A stretch of 64,000 bases of DNA from Burkholderia stabilis (GCF_001742165.1 NZ_CP016444.1:1054001-1118000); one strand, 5' to 3'; positions 39,844 to 50,026 are shown, counted from the first letter of the stretch. The notes: a model not told the origin generated them from the letters alone. Numbers and translations: made by a program.

Positions 39844-40066
39844 CGCCGGGGGAACTGGCAATGCCGGTCGAGGGAGCACTCATCTTCGATATAGCCACGT
39901 TCGGAGACGCCCTTTACTTCGTTGGCGAAGGGTAGACACTAACCCATTGTTTTATCGGGATAATTATTTAGGGCCGCAAGGCAAGGCCTTGCCAGGCCTA
40001 AAGGCGTCTAACCGGAAAAGTGCATGGAAATCAAAGGCACCCCGGTGTCCGGCGCCGGAGGCTGCG

Positions 40067-41551
40067 ATGGCTGCAACGGAGCGGATCACGATGACGATGC
40101 GCGAGCTGGACAGGTTCAAGGTCATTCAAGACGTGGCGGACGGCAAGCTCAAGCCATGGCGTGCAGCGGAACGGCTGGAATTGACGACACGGCAGATTCG
40201 CCGGCTGGTCGCCCGGCTGCGTGAGCACGGTCCGGCGGGTTTGGTGTCGGGACACCGCGCGAAGCCCGGCAACCGCCGTCTGGACCCAGGAGACGCCGAC
40301 CGGGCGCTGTCGATCATCCGCGATCGCTACGCCGATTTCGGACCGACATTGGCCTGCGAGAAGCTGTGGGAATGCCACGGTATCCGGCTGGCCAAGGAGA
40401 CGGTCAGGAAGCTGATGACGGAGGCAGGTTTATGGGTGCCGCGCCGGCAGCGTCCGCCGAAGGTTTATCAGCCGCGAGCGCGCCGGGCCTGCCTGGGTGA
40501 ATTGATCCAGATCGATGGCAGCGATCATCGGTGGTTTGAGGAACGGGCGCCGGCCTGCACGCTGCTGGTGTACGTGGATGACGCGACGAGCCGGCTGATG
40601 ATGCTGCACTTCACGCAAACCGAATCGACCTTCAGCTACTTCGAAGCGACGCGCGCGTACATCAACCGGCACGGCAAACCTGGGGCGTTCTACAGCGACA
40701 AAGCCAGCGTATTTCGCAGCACGACCGCGAGCAAAACCGGCAGCAGCGTGACGCACTTTGGCCGGGCGATGTTCGAGTTGAACATCGATACGTTCTGTGC
40801 GAACAGCAGCTCGGCCAAGGGGCGCGTCGAGCGTGCGCACCTGACGCTGCAGGATCGGCTGGTCAAGGAGTTGAGATTGCGCGGCATCAGCACGGTCAAC
40901 GAGGCCAACGCTTATGCGCCCTCCTTCATCGCTGCTTACAACGCACGCTTCGCGAAGCCGCCGAAGAGCGATTTCAACGCGCATCGGCCGCTGCGAGATG
41001 ACGAGGATCTGAACACGGTGTTGACCTGACGCGAAACACGTCGGGTATCGAAATCGCTGACTGTTCTGCACGACCGAGTGCTTTACTTGCTGGACGACGC
41101 ACCGGTCAACCGGAAGCTGATTCACCGCTATATCGATGTATGGGAGTACCCGGACGGGCGAATCGAAATCCGAGCCGATGGAAAAGTCCTGTCTTGCCGC
41201 ATTTACGACAAGTTGGCGGAGGTCGATCAAGGTGCGGTGATCGAGCAAAAACGACTGAGTCACGTGCTGCAAGTGTCGCAAGCGATTCAGGCGCAACGCG
41301 ACAATCGTCGAGCATCCGGATCGCCGTCGCGAACCAATCAAGGTCAAGCCGTGCGCGGTTCAAAGCAACCCGTCGGCACCAAGAAGCAACGTGCATTCAC
41401 GCAGGCCGACGTCGAGCAGGTGATCGTTGATCTCGCCGAACACCGACAGGCACAGAACCAACCCCGCAAACCTGGCCGGCGGCCTGCGAAGGCCAACGCG
41501 GTAAGCGCAAGCGCCCTGCTCGATCAGGACCAAATCTTCGACACTGCGTGA
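40067..41551 (+). pseudogene. ISNCY-type transposase interrupted by an in-frame TGA
   Basis: An integrase-core transposase of about 494 codons. The N-terminus has a helix-turn-helix (KPWRAAERLELTTRQIRRLV); the core shows IQIDGSDHRWFE and YVDDATSRLMMLHF around the catalytic Asp residues and SSSAKGRVERAHLTLQDRL with the Glu. A TGA at 41027-41029 stops it after DLNTVLT; the same frame then continues with family-like sequence (VLYLLDDAPVNRKLIHRYID) to 41551. Related transposases have Trp at that position (TGG to TGA). The 5' inverted repeat was not found; the 3' one is at 41586. Confidence 0.85.
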
Positions 41552-41585
41552 TCGAAGTCCATGAGAAACAAATCCTGAACCCCTG

Positions 41586-41699
41586 AAAACACGACATTTC
41601 TATTTAGCTGGCGCCACGACATCTTGAAATGGATACGACATTGGGTGTGGGTCCCAAGTTCAGATGTCGCGTTTCCGCTAAATAAAAATGTCGTGTTTT
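41586..41699. repeat. Pair of 23-bp inverted repeats at an ISNCY junction
   Basis: 41586-41608 and 41677-41699 are inverted copies differing at one base (both contain CACGACATTT/AAATGTCGTG). A second, inner inverted pair begins CGACATCTTGAA near 41618 and ends TTCAGATGTCG near 41669. The first outer arm would be the right end of the upstream ISNCY copy and the second the left end of the downstream fragment; alternatively the 114-bp unit is a MITE-like element. Confidence 0.7.
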
Positions 41700-41740
41700 G
41701 GCCTGTAGGTTGATCGCCTGCACCCTTGGGAGCGCCGGCG

Positions 41741-41962
41741 ATGAACGCGACTGGGACGATCACCATGACGATGCGCGAACTGGACCGATTCAAGGTCATT
41801 CAGGGCGTGACGGGCGGCAAGCTCAAGCCCTGGCGTGCAGCGGAACGACTGGTCATCCGATATCGAGAGCACGGGCCCGGCGGTGTGGCTTCGGGTCATC
41901 GCGATCGATCAGGCAACCGCAAGCTCGACGATGGACTGGCGTTACGTGCCCTGACCGTCTAA
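41741..41962 (+). pseudogene. 5' fragment of a second ISNCY-type transposase
   Basis: Starts MNATGTITMTMRELDRFKVI and matches the N-terminus of the transposase at 40067 for about 30 residues (ITMTMRELDRFKVIQ, KLKPWRAAERL). It then skips about nine residues of the helix-turn-helix and resumes at RYREHGPGGVASGH, ending after about 73 codons. The catalytic core is missing. Its end overlaps the last bases of the MFS gene of the biosynthetic operon, marking a deletion junction. Confidence 0.75.
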
Positions 41963-43176
41963 GCCAACGTATTCGGCACGCCCCTCGGTTTCGCCAGGAC
42001 GACACCGGCCGCGAGGCCAACAGCGGTCACTGCCGCCAGCAAAGATGCCGCTTCCAGGCCACCTCGGTCCGCGATGACACCCAACGTCGGCGCGAATACC
42101 AGGAGTGCCGCTTGCACGATGCCGGCCCTGACAGGCACAAGGATGGTTGCTGCCGAAGCGGAAGCGTCGGCGATCATGGCGCTATTGATCGCGGTATAAC
42201 AAACCTGAAAGACGAACAGATACGCGCCATATGCCGACAGACAGATCACGGGGTTGCGCAGGACCGGCGTGGTGACCATCAACAATCCGGAAACCGTGTT
42301 CAGGATGACGTAGATCCAGTGCCCATATTTCTCCAGCGTGGGAATCGCAAAGGAGGCAAACCATGCGCCTGCCGCCACCGAGACCGTGTTCACCAGCACG
42401 ACGATTGCCACTCCCCGCACGCCCAGATCGAGATATTCAACCGCAAGCGGTGTGCGCGCGGCATGATGGAATGCCTGCAACGGGACGGTACTGAGCAAAA
42501 GTAGCAGCATGGCCACGCTTGGCGCCAGCGCATTCAGCCACGTTGCCTGCTTCCCGACAAAACGGGACTGCGTGTCGTCGATCGAGACCTCCCTCTGCCA
42601 GGTCAATGAAATGGCGGCGCCAACCACGGATACGCACGCGGCCGTCAGGCAAACAGTCTGAAAGCCGACCTGGTTCAGCGTCACCCAACCCGCAACGGAA
42701 GAGAGCATCGATCCGACAAGTCGACTGGCTTCGAATGCACTGATTTCCTTGCGCACAATTTCAGGCTCGGCAGCGCCTTTGACATACAGCGTTGCAGCGG
42801 TATATGAAATCGCACCAAAAAATCCACGTACGAACAGCATGGCCAACGCAAGGAACGCGTTCGAGTCAAATAACGTCCCCGCCATCGCCAATACCACCGC
42901 TCCCAGCAGTTCGCTGACAAGATAGAGCCGCCGAAGCCGAAACCTCGTCATGATCCGGTGCGAGAGTGGAACCAGACACAAAGCTGGAAACCAGACCGTC
43001 GAAAAGGCGATCGACGCCAGCGTCGCGGATTGATATTTCGTAAATAACGCCGGTGAAAGCGCCAGAAGCACGCTGGCCTGGCTGAACATGCCGACCGCCG
43101 CCGAGAGGTGAACACGAACAAGTCTTCTCATGACATCCCGCTGATATTCTGAAAGCCGCCTGCTCATGACCGACAT
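41959..43176 (-). CDS. MFS transporter of the biosynthetic operon, probable exporter
   Basis: A 405-aa membrane protein with about 12 helices and an MFS_1-like layout (helices around PALCLVPLSHRIMTRFRLRRLYL, a degenerate motif A). It lies 181 bp downstream of the ATP-grasp gene and is the last gene of the minus-strand operon; efflux of the end product, including self-protection, is the usual role of such a gene. The stop codon abuts an IS fragment, and the final residues (RGVPNTLA) could be native or altered by the junction. Confidence 0.85.
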   Translation of the reverse strand: MSVMSRRLSEYQRDVMRRLVRVHLSAAVGMFSQASVLLALSPALFTKYQSATLASIAFSTVWFPALCLVPLSHRIMTRFRLRRLYLVSELLGAVVLAMAGTLFDSNAFLALAMLFVRGFFGAISYTAATLYVKGAAEPEIVRKEISAFEASRLVGSMLSSVAGWVTLNQVGFQTVCLTAACVSVVGAAISLTWQREVSIDDTQSRFVGKQATWLNALAPSVAMLLLLLSTVPLQAFHHAARTPLAVEYLDLGVRGVAIVVLVNTVSVAAGAWFASFAIPTLEKYGHWIYVILNTVSGLLMVTTPVLRNPVICLSAYGAYLFVFQVCYTAINSAMIADASASAATILVPVRAGIVQAALLVFAPTLGVIADRGGLEAASLLAAVTAVGLAAGVVLAKPRGVPNTLA

Positions 43177-43357
43177 CGCGAACTATCGATTGCGGTATGA
43201 AGCGCAGTCGACTGTCTCCGTCGGTTCGACAGGTTTCCGATACCTGGCCATACCCCACACGACTTGCAGCGGCGCCCCTCCCGGGACGACTCGCGGTTGT
43301 CCCGGGAGCAAGGGCGACCGGCGCATGACGGTTTGTCGGTGAACACCTGACAGCCGC

Positions 43358-44656
43358 TTACACCGCGGCGGATTCCGGTTGTATCCACTCGCCAGGTGCC
43401 GCCTCGAGCGTCGTCACGCCGAGCTTTTTTGCAACGTGACTGGAAATTTCGATAATGACGTCATCCGCGTTGCGCCCGTCGTCCACGACGACCTGCAAGC
43501 GAGCCAGTACGGTGGGATCGTCGATTTTCTGGCCCGCCTGAACATAGAAATCGCAGCGTGCCAATGCGCTTCGAAACTCGTCGGGTGGCTGGGCGACGAA
43601 GTCGGGCGATACAACCCCGCGCTCGGTCGTCTTCAGGGCAAACGAACTGACCGAGCGTCGGGAACTGACTGTCGGCAATGTGAGTGGATTTCCCAGGACG
43701 ATGTCGATGAGCGCTTCGTGAATCGAACTCTCGGTGAGAAAGTCGTAAAGAAACGGCAGCATCCCGCCCATCAACCGGGCGTTCGCCTCGACGAGGCACG
43801 GCCCCGACGGCGTCACGATCATCTCCAGATGGAAGATTCCCACGTCGAGGCCAATGGCTTCGAGCACATTTCGGGCGTAAGCGAAACAGGCTTGTTTTTC
43901 CGACGCCGAAATGCGGGCGGGCAAGAAGCTGCCCAGTTCAATCGCCTCGTTACTCGCTGCGCGAAATCGGCCGGACACCATGAAGTCGTAGTATTGGTCT
44001 CCGCGTCGCCCGATCTCCACGGAAACGAGCGTCCCCGGCAGGTAGTCCTCGATCATGAAGCCGCGAGCGATGTATTCCCTGATCGTGCCGGAGAGAAAAG
44101 ACAGTTCCGATTTCAGGTCGGCAGCGAGCGTCACCACTTCCCGCTCCGATCGCACAACCCTGACCAGGCTGCTGAAAACGCCGCTGATCGGCTTGATGAC
44201 GAACGGAAGCGGCGTCGTTGCCGCATACTCGATCACCTCGTCGAACGTGCCGACCGTTCGACAACGGGCCGTCGGCAGGCCGGCCCTTGCGAGCGCTTCG
44301 CGAGTCTTGTTCTTGTGACGCGCCGTGTGGACGGCATCAACAGACGTAAAGGGTACGTTGATCGCCGCAGCCGAGTACGCCGCGGCTTCGATCGATCGCT
44401 CGAAGACGCAGAAAATGGCGTCGACGGGATCTTCGGCATGGACACCCAGAACGATCTGACTCACCGTATGCGTGTCGTGGCTGCCCGATATGTCTACGAT
44501 CCGATCCAGGGCGGACAGAATCTTCAGGGCGTCGGCATCGGTCTGAAAGAACGCATCGGGAGGCCGGAGAAACGTCACGCGATGGCCGCGCCTCAGTAGT
44601 CGGCCGAGCAATCTGATGCCGGCAAAGTTGGAGTCTATGACCAAGCAATGTGCCAT
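43358..44656 (-). CDS. ATP-grasp carboxylate-amine ligase
   Basis: A 432-aa ATP-grasp enzyme. Recognisable blocks: HKNKTREALARAGLPTA (ATP-binding entry), PFVIKPISGVFSSLV (Lys/Gly-rich loop), REYIARGFMIEDYLPG and HLEMIVTPSGPCLVEANARLMGG, with the metal-binding Glu and Asn. Relatives include carbamoyl-phosphate-synthase-like domains and L-amino-acid ligases such as BacD and tabtoxin TblF. Expected chemistry is ATP-driven amide formation via an acyl phosphate, probably joining two amino acids. Three bases separate it from the SDR gene upstream. Confidence 0.87.
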   Translation of the reverse strand: MAHCLVIDSNFAGIRLLGRLLRRGHRVTFLRPPDAFFQTDADALKILSALDRIVDISGSHDTHTVSQIVLGVHAEDPVDAIFCVFERSIEAAAYSAAAINVPFTSVDAVHTARHKNKTREALARAGLPTARCRTVGTFDEVIEYAATTPLPFVIKPISGVFSSLVRVVRSEREVVTLAADLKSELSFLSGTIREYIARGFMIEDYLPGTLVSVEIGRRGDQYYDFMVSGRFRAASNEAIELGSFLPARISASEKQACFAYARNVLEAIGLDVGIFHLEMIVTPSGPCLVEANARLMGGMLPFLYDFLTESSIHEALIDIVLGNPLTLPTVSSRRSVSSFALKTTERGVVSPDFVAQPPDEFRSALARCDFYVQAGQKIDDPTVLARLQVVVDDGRNADDVIIEISSHVAKKLGVTTLEAAPGEWIQPESAAV

Positions 44657-44659
44657 CTT

Positions 44660-45493
44660 CTAGTGCCTCTCCGGCGTTACGCACTTCGTTTTCATTCGAC
44701 GGTCCTTCAGTTTCATGCCTGCGCGACAGCTTCCACCCTGCCCCCCCGCTTCAACGACCAGTTCGCGGATGCGGATGCGCGAAGGAGACGAGACGAGCCA
44801 GACGATCGCCGTCGATATGTCGTCAGGCTGCAGTATTTCGTCAGGCTCCTTCCGGCAGCCTCCGGCAGTGGCCATTCGCGTGTTGATCCAGCCTGGACAA
44901 ATGGAAGTGACGCGAATATTGGTGTTCAGATTCCCCGCGTACAAAGCGTCGAAATACCGAATGGTGGCGGCTTTCGACGCGCCGTAGAGACCTTTGTCGG
45001 AAAACCCCTGAATTCCTGCCCGCGATGCGATGTTGATGATGTAGCCTTTATCCGCTTTCTCCATCAATCCGACGATGCCTCGCGCCAGATAGATCGGCGC
45101 CAATGCGTTGATGGCCATCACCTCATCCAGTTCGTCATCGTCGAAACGAGCCGTGCTATTGCTTGTTACACCGGCTGCCGAGATGAAGATTTCCGGCGCC
45201 TTCAGCGATTCGACCCGCGCAAGCAATGCCTTGATATCTTCCCGCTTCGCCAGATCCGCCTGGAATCCGGTGCAGGGACGAGAATCACCGAAGCGCAGGT
45301 TGATGTCGTCGGTGACGGTTCGAAGTTCTTCGGCGCGACGCCCGACGACGAGCGTCGCATAGCCGATCTCCGCGAGCGCTTTTGCGCACGATCCGCCGAC
45401 GCCTCCCGATGCTCCGGTGATCAGGGCCAGTGGCGCGTCGGAGCCGCTTTGCGAGCGGCGGGTTTCATTCGTTGCCTGAATGAAGTGCGTCAT
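44660..45493 (-). CDS. Short-chain dehydrogenase/reductase
   Basis: A 277-aa classical SDR: cofactor loop TGASGGVGG (26-34), NAG-like SAAGV (105-109), Ser157 and the YGASK catalytic pair (Tyr170, Lys174), all present. GRR after beta-2 (51-53) suggests NADP(H). It would oxidise or reduce a carbonyl/alcohol of the pathway intermediate, perhaps one installed by a dioxygenase. Its start overlaps the end of the DapD-like gene by 29 nt. Confidence 0.9.
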   Translation of the reverse strand: MTHFIQATNETRRSQSGSDAPLALITGASGGVGGSCAKALAEIGYATLVVGRRAEELRTVTDDINLRFGDSRPCTGFQADLAKREDIKALLARVESLKAPEIFISAAGVTSNSTARFDDDELDEVMAINALAPIYLARGIVGLMEKADKGYIINIASRAGIQGFSDKGLYGASKAATIRYFDALYAGNLNTNIRVTSICPGWINTRMATAGGCRKEPDEILQPDDISTAIVWLVSSPSRIRIRELVVEAGGQGGSCRAGMKLKDRRMKTKCVTPERH

Positions 45494-46379
45494 TGATTCC
45501 TCCCCACCCTTCTTTGCTGACAGGAAGTGCCTCTACCACACCGGTCTGACTGTTGCGCCTGAACAGCAGGCCGTCCCGCCCGGACAGATTTCGCGCATGG
45601 TCGACCGAGCCATCGGGAAGACGGACCTTGGTTCCCGCCGTGACATAGAGGCCGGCTTCGACAATGCAGTTGTCGCCGAGCGAGATTCCGATGCCGGCGT
45701 TCGCGCCGAGCAGCGAGCCGCGTCCAATCGAGTTGATTCTTTTTCCTCCTCCGGACAGCGTGCCCATGATCGACGAGCCTGCCCCGACGTCGCTGCCTTC
45801 TCCAACCGTCACGCCTGGCGTAACACGTCCCTCTACCATGGCCTTCCCGAGCGTCCCGGCATTGAAGTTGACGAAGCCTTCGTGCATGACTGTCGTTCCT
45901 TCGGCAAGATGGGCGCCGAGGCGAACCCGGTCGGCGTCACCGATTCGCACCGCGCCGGGTACGACGTAATCGACCATTCGCGGAAATTTGTCGACGGAAA
46001 ATACGGTGAGGTGGTGATAGTCGGCGGCGATCAGCGTGCGTAACCGGGTCACGAGGTGGGGCAACACAGGGCCTGCCGATGTCCACGCGACGATCGGCAG
46101 CGCTTCGAAAATTCCATCGAGCCGCAAGCTGTTCGGCTTCGCTGCCCGGCTGGAAATGAGAAACAGCCGCAGATAAGCGTCCTCCGTACTTCCGATCGGA
46201 TCATTTGCGACGTCGACTTCGATATCGAAGGATTCGCCTCTGATGAGCTGGTGCTTTTCTGCCAGGCACGAACGGCCCGCCGCACTGTCATCTGAATAGA
46301 AGGCTTCGATCGCCCTCCCCGATTCGACATCGATATAGCGTTGCCCCTGCTTTCTTACGACCAGACTGTCTGCCATCAT
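45465..46379 (-). CDS. DapD-like N-acyltransferase (tetrahydrodipicolinate N-succinyltransferase family)
   Basis: A 304-aa left-handed beta-helix acyltransferase. The segment [29 protein letters not shown] and [10 protein letters not shown] closely resembles the actinobacterial/Pseudomonas type of DapD. In lysine synthesis DapD acylates tetrahydrodipicolinate; inside a gene cluster lacking other lysine genes it is likely repurposed, as is TabB in tabtoxin synthesis. The predicted donor is succinyl- or acetyl-CoA. Nine bases separate it from the upstream PhyH gene. Confidence 0.88.
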   Translation of the reverse strand: MMADSLVVRKQGQRYIDVESGRAIEAFYSDDSAAGRSCLAEKHQLIRGESFDIEVDVANDPIGSTEDAYLRLFLISSRAAKPNSLRLDGIFEALPIVAWTSAGPVLPHLVTRLRTLIAADYHHLTVFSVDKFPRMVDYVVPGAVRIGDADRVRLGAHLAEGTTVMHEGFVNFNAGTLGKAMVEGRVTPGVTVGEGSDVGAGSSIMGTLSGGGKRINSIGRGSLLGANAGIGISLGDNCIVEAGLYVTAGTKVRLPDGSVDHARNLSGRDGLLFRRNSQTGVVEALPVSKEGWGGINDALHSGNE

Positions 46380-46388
46380 CCGTCTCCG

Positions 46389-47357
46389 TTACTTCGGCAC
46401 TTTTATCAGGGTTGCGTCCGTCAGATCGAAATGCTCGCCCTGACTGCGCCCGCGTGTCATGCGATCGACGAGAACGGCGTCGTCGCCCCCTGCTTTCGAC
46501 GCATTGATTTCATTGAATCGCGATTTGGCTTCGATGAAGCGCAGCACGAAGGCACGGCGCGTCTTCAGAAAACCCGGCAATAACGCATTGCTGCGATGGA
46601 ATACATTCTTGTCGAAAATGATCGCATCACCCGGAGCGAGTTCGAAGGAGATGCCCTCGCTGTCGAACAGGTTCCGGCTGAAACCCGAAATATAGATCGA
46701 GTCGCTGAATAAATGCGGGAACTGCGCCTGAATGTATGGAAACAGCCGCTTGAATCGCTTTTGCTCATCCGTTCGATATTTCGGACCCAGGAGCGTCTTG
46801 AAGATATCCGGTATCTCATAGCGTCCCTCGACCAGGGATCTCGTTACCGTCGACTGCAGGTTGAAAAACTCGCGCCCGGAAAACGCCGAGGTCGAGAGCA
46901 ATGTCAGTCCGCCGTCCTGTACCGCCGGGTCGATGGGGTCCAGCGTTACCCAGATCGAAAATGCATTGTCACGCGGGAAAACGTACTTGAAGCTCGTGAT
47001 ATCGAGATGCCAGTCAAATCCAAAAAGATCTGAATCCGTCTCGAAAATTACGCCGTCGGTGAAGACGCTGTCCTCGTACCCGAGAGCACCAATTAGCGAT
47101 CCAAAAATATCATTCTGAACCATCGACCTGATGCTTGCATCGTCGATTCCCGTGTTGTATGTGTTTTTCTTTATCGTATCGAAGGTGGAGCCGTTTGCGG
47201 TATCTGCAATGACTGCGCGCAGATGTTCGATCATATTCTCCGGAATGAATTCCCGGATCGCACAGAAGCCGTGTTGCTTGAAGTGCGCTACGTCTGCTGT
47301 TGGGTTTGCCCCTATACTTTGCTGATTGGGGGAAATCAGGTTATTTGCACTGGCCAT
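46389..47357 (-). CDS. Phytanoyl-CoA-dioxygenase-like Fe(II)/2-oxoglutarate oxygenase
   Basis: A 322-aa PhyH-superfamily protein. The iron facial triad is His117 and Asp119 (FDWHLDIT) plus His254 (DKNVFHRSNALLPG); Arg268 in the following strand (TRRAFVLRF) is placed to bind 2-oxoglutarate. These enzymes hydroxylate, halogenate or cyclise amino acids and other metabolites. It is translated 26 bp after the opine-dehydrogenase gene. GC content looks lower than the core genes to the left. Confidence 0.85.
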   Translation of the reverse strand: MASANNLISPNQQSIGANPTADVAHFKQHGFCAIREFIPENMIEHLRAVIADTANGSTFDTIKKNTYNTGIDDASIRSMVQNDIFGSLIGALGYEDSVFTDGVIFETDSDLFGFDWHLDITSFKYVFPRDNAFSIWVTLDPIDPAVQDGGLTLLSTSAFSGREFFNLQSTVTRSLVEGRYEIPDIFKTLLGPKYRTDEQKRFKRLFPYIQAQFPHLFSDSIYISGFSRNLFDSEGISFELAPGDAIIFDKNVFHRSNALLPGFLKTRRAFVLRFIEAKSRFNEINASKAGGDDAVLVDRMTRGRSQGEHFDLTDATLIKVPK

Positions 47358-47383
47358 TTTCAGTCCCGATTAGATCCGGTCGA

Positions 47384-48547
47384 TCAAGCCGTCAACAAAT
47401 CGATGACGTCGGAACGCTTCAGCGAAAGGTGCTCGAGTTCGCGCCTGTAGCCGGAGAAGGCGTCCAGTTTCAATCCGAGCGATTCGACTTTACGAACGAC
47501 TTCCCGGGTATGGGCGCGCGTGGCCGGCAAATCGATCCCGGCTCGCTCCGTCAGCCAGTCGATCGTCAGCAACGCAGGAATGTCTTCCTGCAACACTCTT
47601 CCTTCTTTCAGATCGATCAAGGATTCAGCAGAGCGCGATCGATAGATCGATTTCGTCTCCTGTATGGTCTCGAGAAATGTGGGTTTCCGTGGCAACCCAT
47701 ATTGCTCCTCCAGCATGTCCGTAAAGAGGCGCGTGTTCGCGCCGTAATGCGATGCGAGCGCGACACGCTCCTTGTCCAGTTCCTCGAGTTTTTCCGAGTT
47801 CTCGGCGTGAACGCCTTCGCTGTAGTGAAGATATCGGTCGCCTCTACGCGTTCTTTCCAGGTTTTTGTCGTCCAGGGCGACCCCGAGATGAATGATGTAC
47901 CCGAGCGGATCGAACTGGAGATCGAGCGAACGGACCGGGACGAACTGATGCCAATCCTTCCCGATCGACGGGCCGGAGAACACTCTTCTGAGCAAGGCAA
48001 GCCCCTTGTCCGAATTCGGGCCGGCAAGCGCCACGTTGGTTCTTTTCTTTCTTTTGAATTCGATCTTGTTCGCGATGAATCGCGTTCCGTAGAAACTGTC
48101 TTCGACGAGGATCAGCGACGCATTGCTCAGCGCCTTGTCGGCACGGTGCCTTGCAAGCAGATAGATCAGTCCGCCCTGCCCGCCCCGCACGAAGACGAGC
48201 GCAGGATTTCGTTCGGCCGCATTTTTCTTGACCCAGTCGAGGATCTGTTCCCGCACCGGCAGGATGTCCGGCACCGTGACGATGACGAGTGCACTGTCGC
48301 GTAGCAGTGAACCGACATCCCCATTGAGCGTATGAACGTTGGCCTGCGGGAAGACGTGTGCCGATTTCTCGCCAGTGATGATGTTTTCAACGGCGATCTC
48401 GCTGGCCCCCTGATTGAAGAAAGGGTGATTTTCTCCGCGAATCAGTACCACATGTGGTTCGAGTTGGGTTTCGTGCTGTCTTTGGTGCAAGTCAACGGCG
48501 AGCGTCAGTCCGACATGACCGCCGCCGATAATGATAACCTTTTCCAT
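47384..48547 (-). CDS. Octopine/nopaline (opine) dehydrogenase-like oxidoreductase
   Basis: A 387-aa protein with an N-terminal Rossmann fold (VIIIGGGHVGLTLAVDL) and the C-terminal opine-dehydrogenase helical domain; the DPLGYIIHLGVALDD segment sits where family members place the catalytic His (HLG here). Such enzymes reductively condense an amino acid with a 2-oxo acid. ATG 48547 was chosen over a TTG two codons earlier. The gene now lies just beyond an IS insertion that separates it from the first gene of the operon. Confidence 0.82.
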   Translation of the reverse strand: MEKVIIIGGGHVGLTLAVDLHQRQHETQLEPHVVLIRGENHPFFNQGASEIAVENIITGEKSAHVFPQANVHTLNGDVGSLLRDSALVIVTVPDILPVREQILDWVKKNAAERNPALVFVRGGQGGLIYLLARHRADKALSNASLILVEDSFYGTRFIANKIEFKRKKRTNVALAGPNSDKGLALLRRVFSGPSIGKDWHQFVPVRSLDLQFDPLGYIIHLGVALDDKNLERTRRGDRYLHYSEGVHAENSEKLEELDKERVALASHYGANTRLFTDMLEEQYGLPRKPTFLETIQETKSIYRSRSAESLIDLKEGRVLQEDIPALLTIDWLTERAGIDLPATRAHTREVVRKVESLGLKLDAFSGYRRELEHLSLKRSDVIDLLTA

Positions 48548-48636
48548 TTTCAAGCCCTCACTCTCGTATTTGAATAGTCTGAATGCACCAGGAAATCATC
48601 GCACCCACAAATGTGGCTGAGCGCGATTGAGACTAG

Positions 48637-49942
48637 CAGGCCGTTGAAATACCTCTCAGCCTGACGCATTTTCCCTTTCGCCGTTCGCGGTGATCACCGA
48701 GAAGCGTTCGATTTCAGTTCAAGCGCCGATTTCAATGCGAATGGGTCAACGTTGAGCGCTTCCCGGCGCCCATTCCGGTGCATCAGGCGCTCTGCGGGCG
48801 CAACGCGGCCAACGATCTCAACCGCGTCAGGTTGTAGGCCGCCATCGTCAGCGTCAGCAGTTGGTCTACTTTCTCCAGGCCGCGAACCATGACCTGTCGC
48901 AGCGGCCCGATCGTCTTGCCCCAGCCGAAGCACTGCTCGATGCATTTCCGTTTGCGCTGGCTCAACGCGTAGCCCAGATGCCGGGTGGTGCGTTTGTCGA
49001 TCGCGCTACCGCCGCTGCGTTTCGTATTCCGCGCCACGTGCGGCGTCACGTTCGCGTCCCGGCAGGCCTTGATGAACCCCCGCGTGTCGTAACCCTTGTC
49101 GGCGCCGACCGTGATGCGTCGATCGGCTAGTGCTACGTCCCGCAACATCTCGGCCGCAACGTTGCGTTCAGCCCGACCATTCGCCCGGCTGGCTTGCACA
49201 TTGACCACCAGACCGTGCCGATTGTCAGTCAGCACATGGCCGAGATAGCTCGGCAGAGCCGGCGCCACATTGCTCTTTCGATACAAACGGCTGTCGCCGT
49301 CGCTCTTCGATTCGTGGGTTTCGTTGCTGCGCGTCTCGCCGTGCCAGTTGCCCGGCGGCCGGTCGTCGTCGCTGCCGTCCTTGCGGCGGAGGCTCTTGTG
49401 GCTAGCCCAGGCCTGAATCAGCGTGCCATCGACGCTGAAGTGCTCGCCTGACAGCAGGCCCCGTTTCTGCGCCGTTTCCACCGTCGCGTTGAACAACTCC
49501 GTCACCGCATCGAATTCGAGCAGCCGGTCACGGTTCTTACTGAAGACCGAGTGATTCCACACCGCATCCTCAATCGACAGGCCCACGAACCATCGAAACA
49601 GCAGGTTGTACGAGATCTGTTCAACCAGTTGCCGCTCGCTGCGGATGCTGTACAGCACCTGCAGCAGCATCGCCCGCATCAGCTTCTCCGGCGCGATGCT
49701 CGGGCGACCGCCCTTGACGTCCGCCTCGTACATCGCCGAGAACTTCGCGTCCATCTTCGATAGCGCTTCGTTCAACCATGTCCGGATCTGACGCAGCGGA
49801 TGTGTCTGCGGCACAAATTCCTCCAGCCTCACCGTGCTGAACAATGATTCGTTGTAGCTGTCCGCGCCTCGCATCTGCCTTCGCTTCCTTGATCTCGGGT
49901 GACTACATCCTGCAGGATGGGGCGAGGTATTTCAACGACCTG
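48637..49942 (-). mobile_element. Complete IS element (IS5/IS1182-like), CTAG target duplication
   Basis: The ends are inverted repeats (48637-48655 and 49924-49942, e.g. GTTGAAATACCTC) differing at one base, and both are flanked by CTAG (48633-48636 and 49943-49946), a 4-bp target duplication. Length 1306 bp with one transposase gene. It splits the intergenic space between the first dioxygenase gene and the rest of the biosynthetic operon. Confidence 0.88.
48783..49874 (-). CDS. Transposase of the CTAG-flanked IS
   Basis: A 363-aa DDE transposase with an N-terminal DUF772-like domain (RPSIAPEKLMRAMLLQVLYS) and a catalytic core: FSVDGTLIQAWAS (Asp), VGADKGYDTRGF (Asp) and CIEQCFGWGKTIG (Glu). 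The DDE triad is intact, so the element may be active. It is of the IS5 type widespread in Burkholderia. Confidence 0.9.
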   Translation of the reverse strand: MRGADSYNESLFSTVRLEEFVPQTHPLRQIRTWLNEALSKMDAKFSAMYEADVKGGRPSIAPEKLMRAMLLQVLYSIRSERQLVEQISYNLLFRWFVGLSIEDAVWNHSVFSKNRDRLLEFDAVTELFNATVETAQKRGLLSGEHFSVDGTLIQAWASHKSLRRKDGSDDDRPPGNWHGETRSNETHESKSDGDSRLYRKSNVAPALPSYLGHVLTDNRHGLVVNVQASRANGRAERNVAAEMLRDVALADRRITVGADKGYDTRGFIKACRDANVTPHVARNTKRSGGSAIDKRTTRHLGYALSQRKRKCIEQCFGWGKTIGPLRQVMVRGLEKVDQLLTLTMAAYNLTRLRSLAALRPQSA

Positions 49943-50026
49943 CTAGACTGCGGAGATGCGATCAACTGACGTTGAATTTGAGCGACAAAAAACCGAAAAT
50001 ATTAAAATTATTTACTAAAAAATCAG

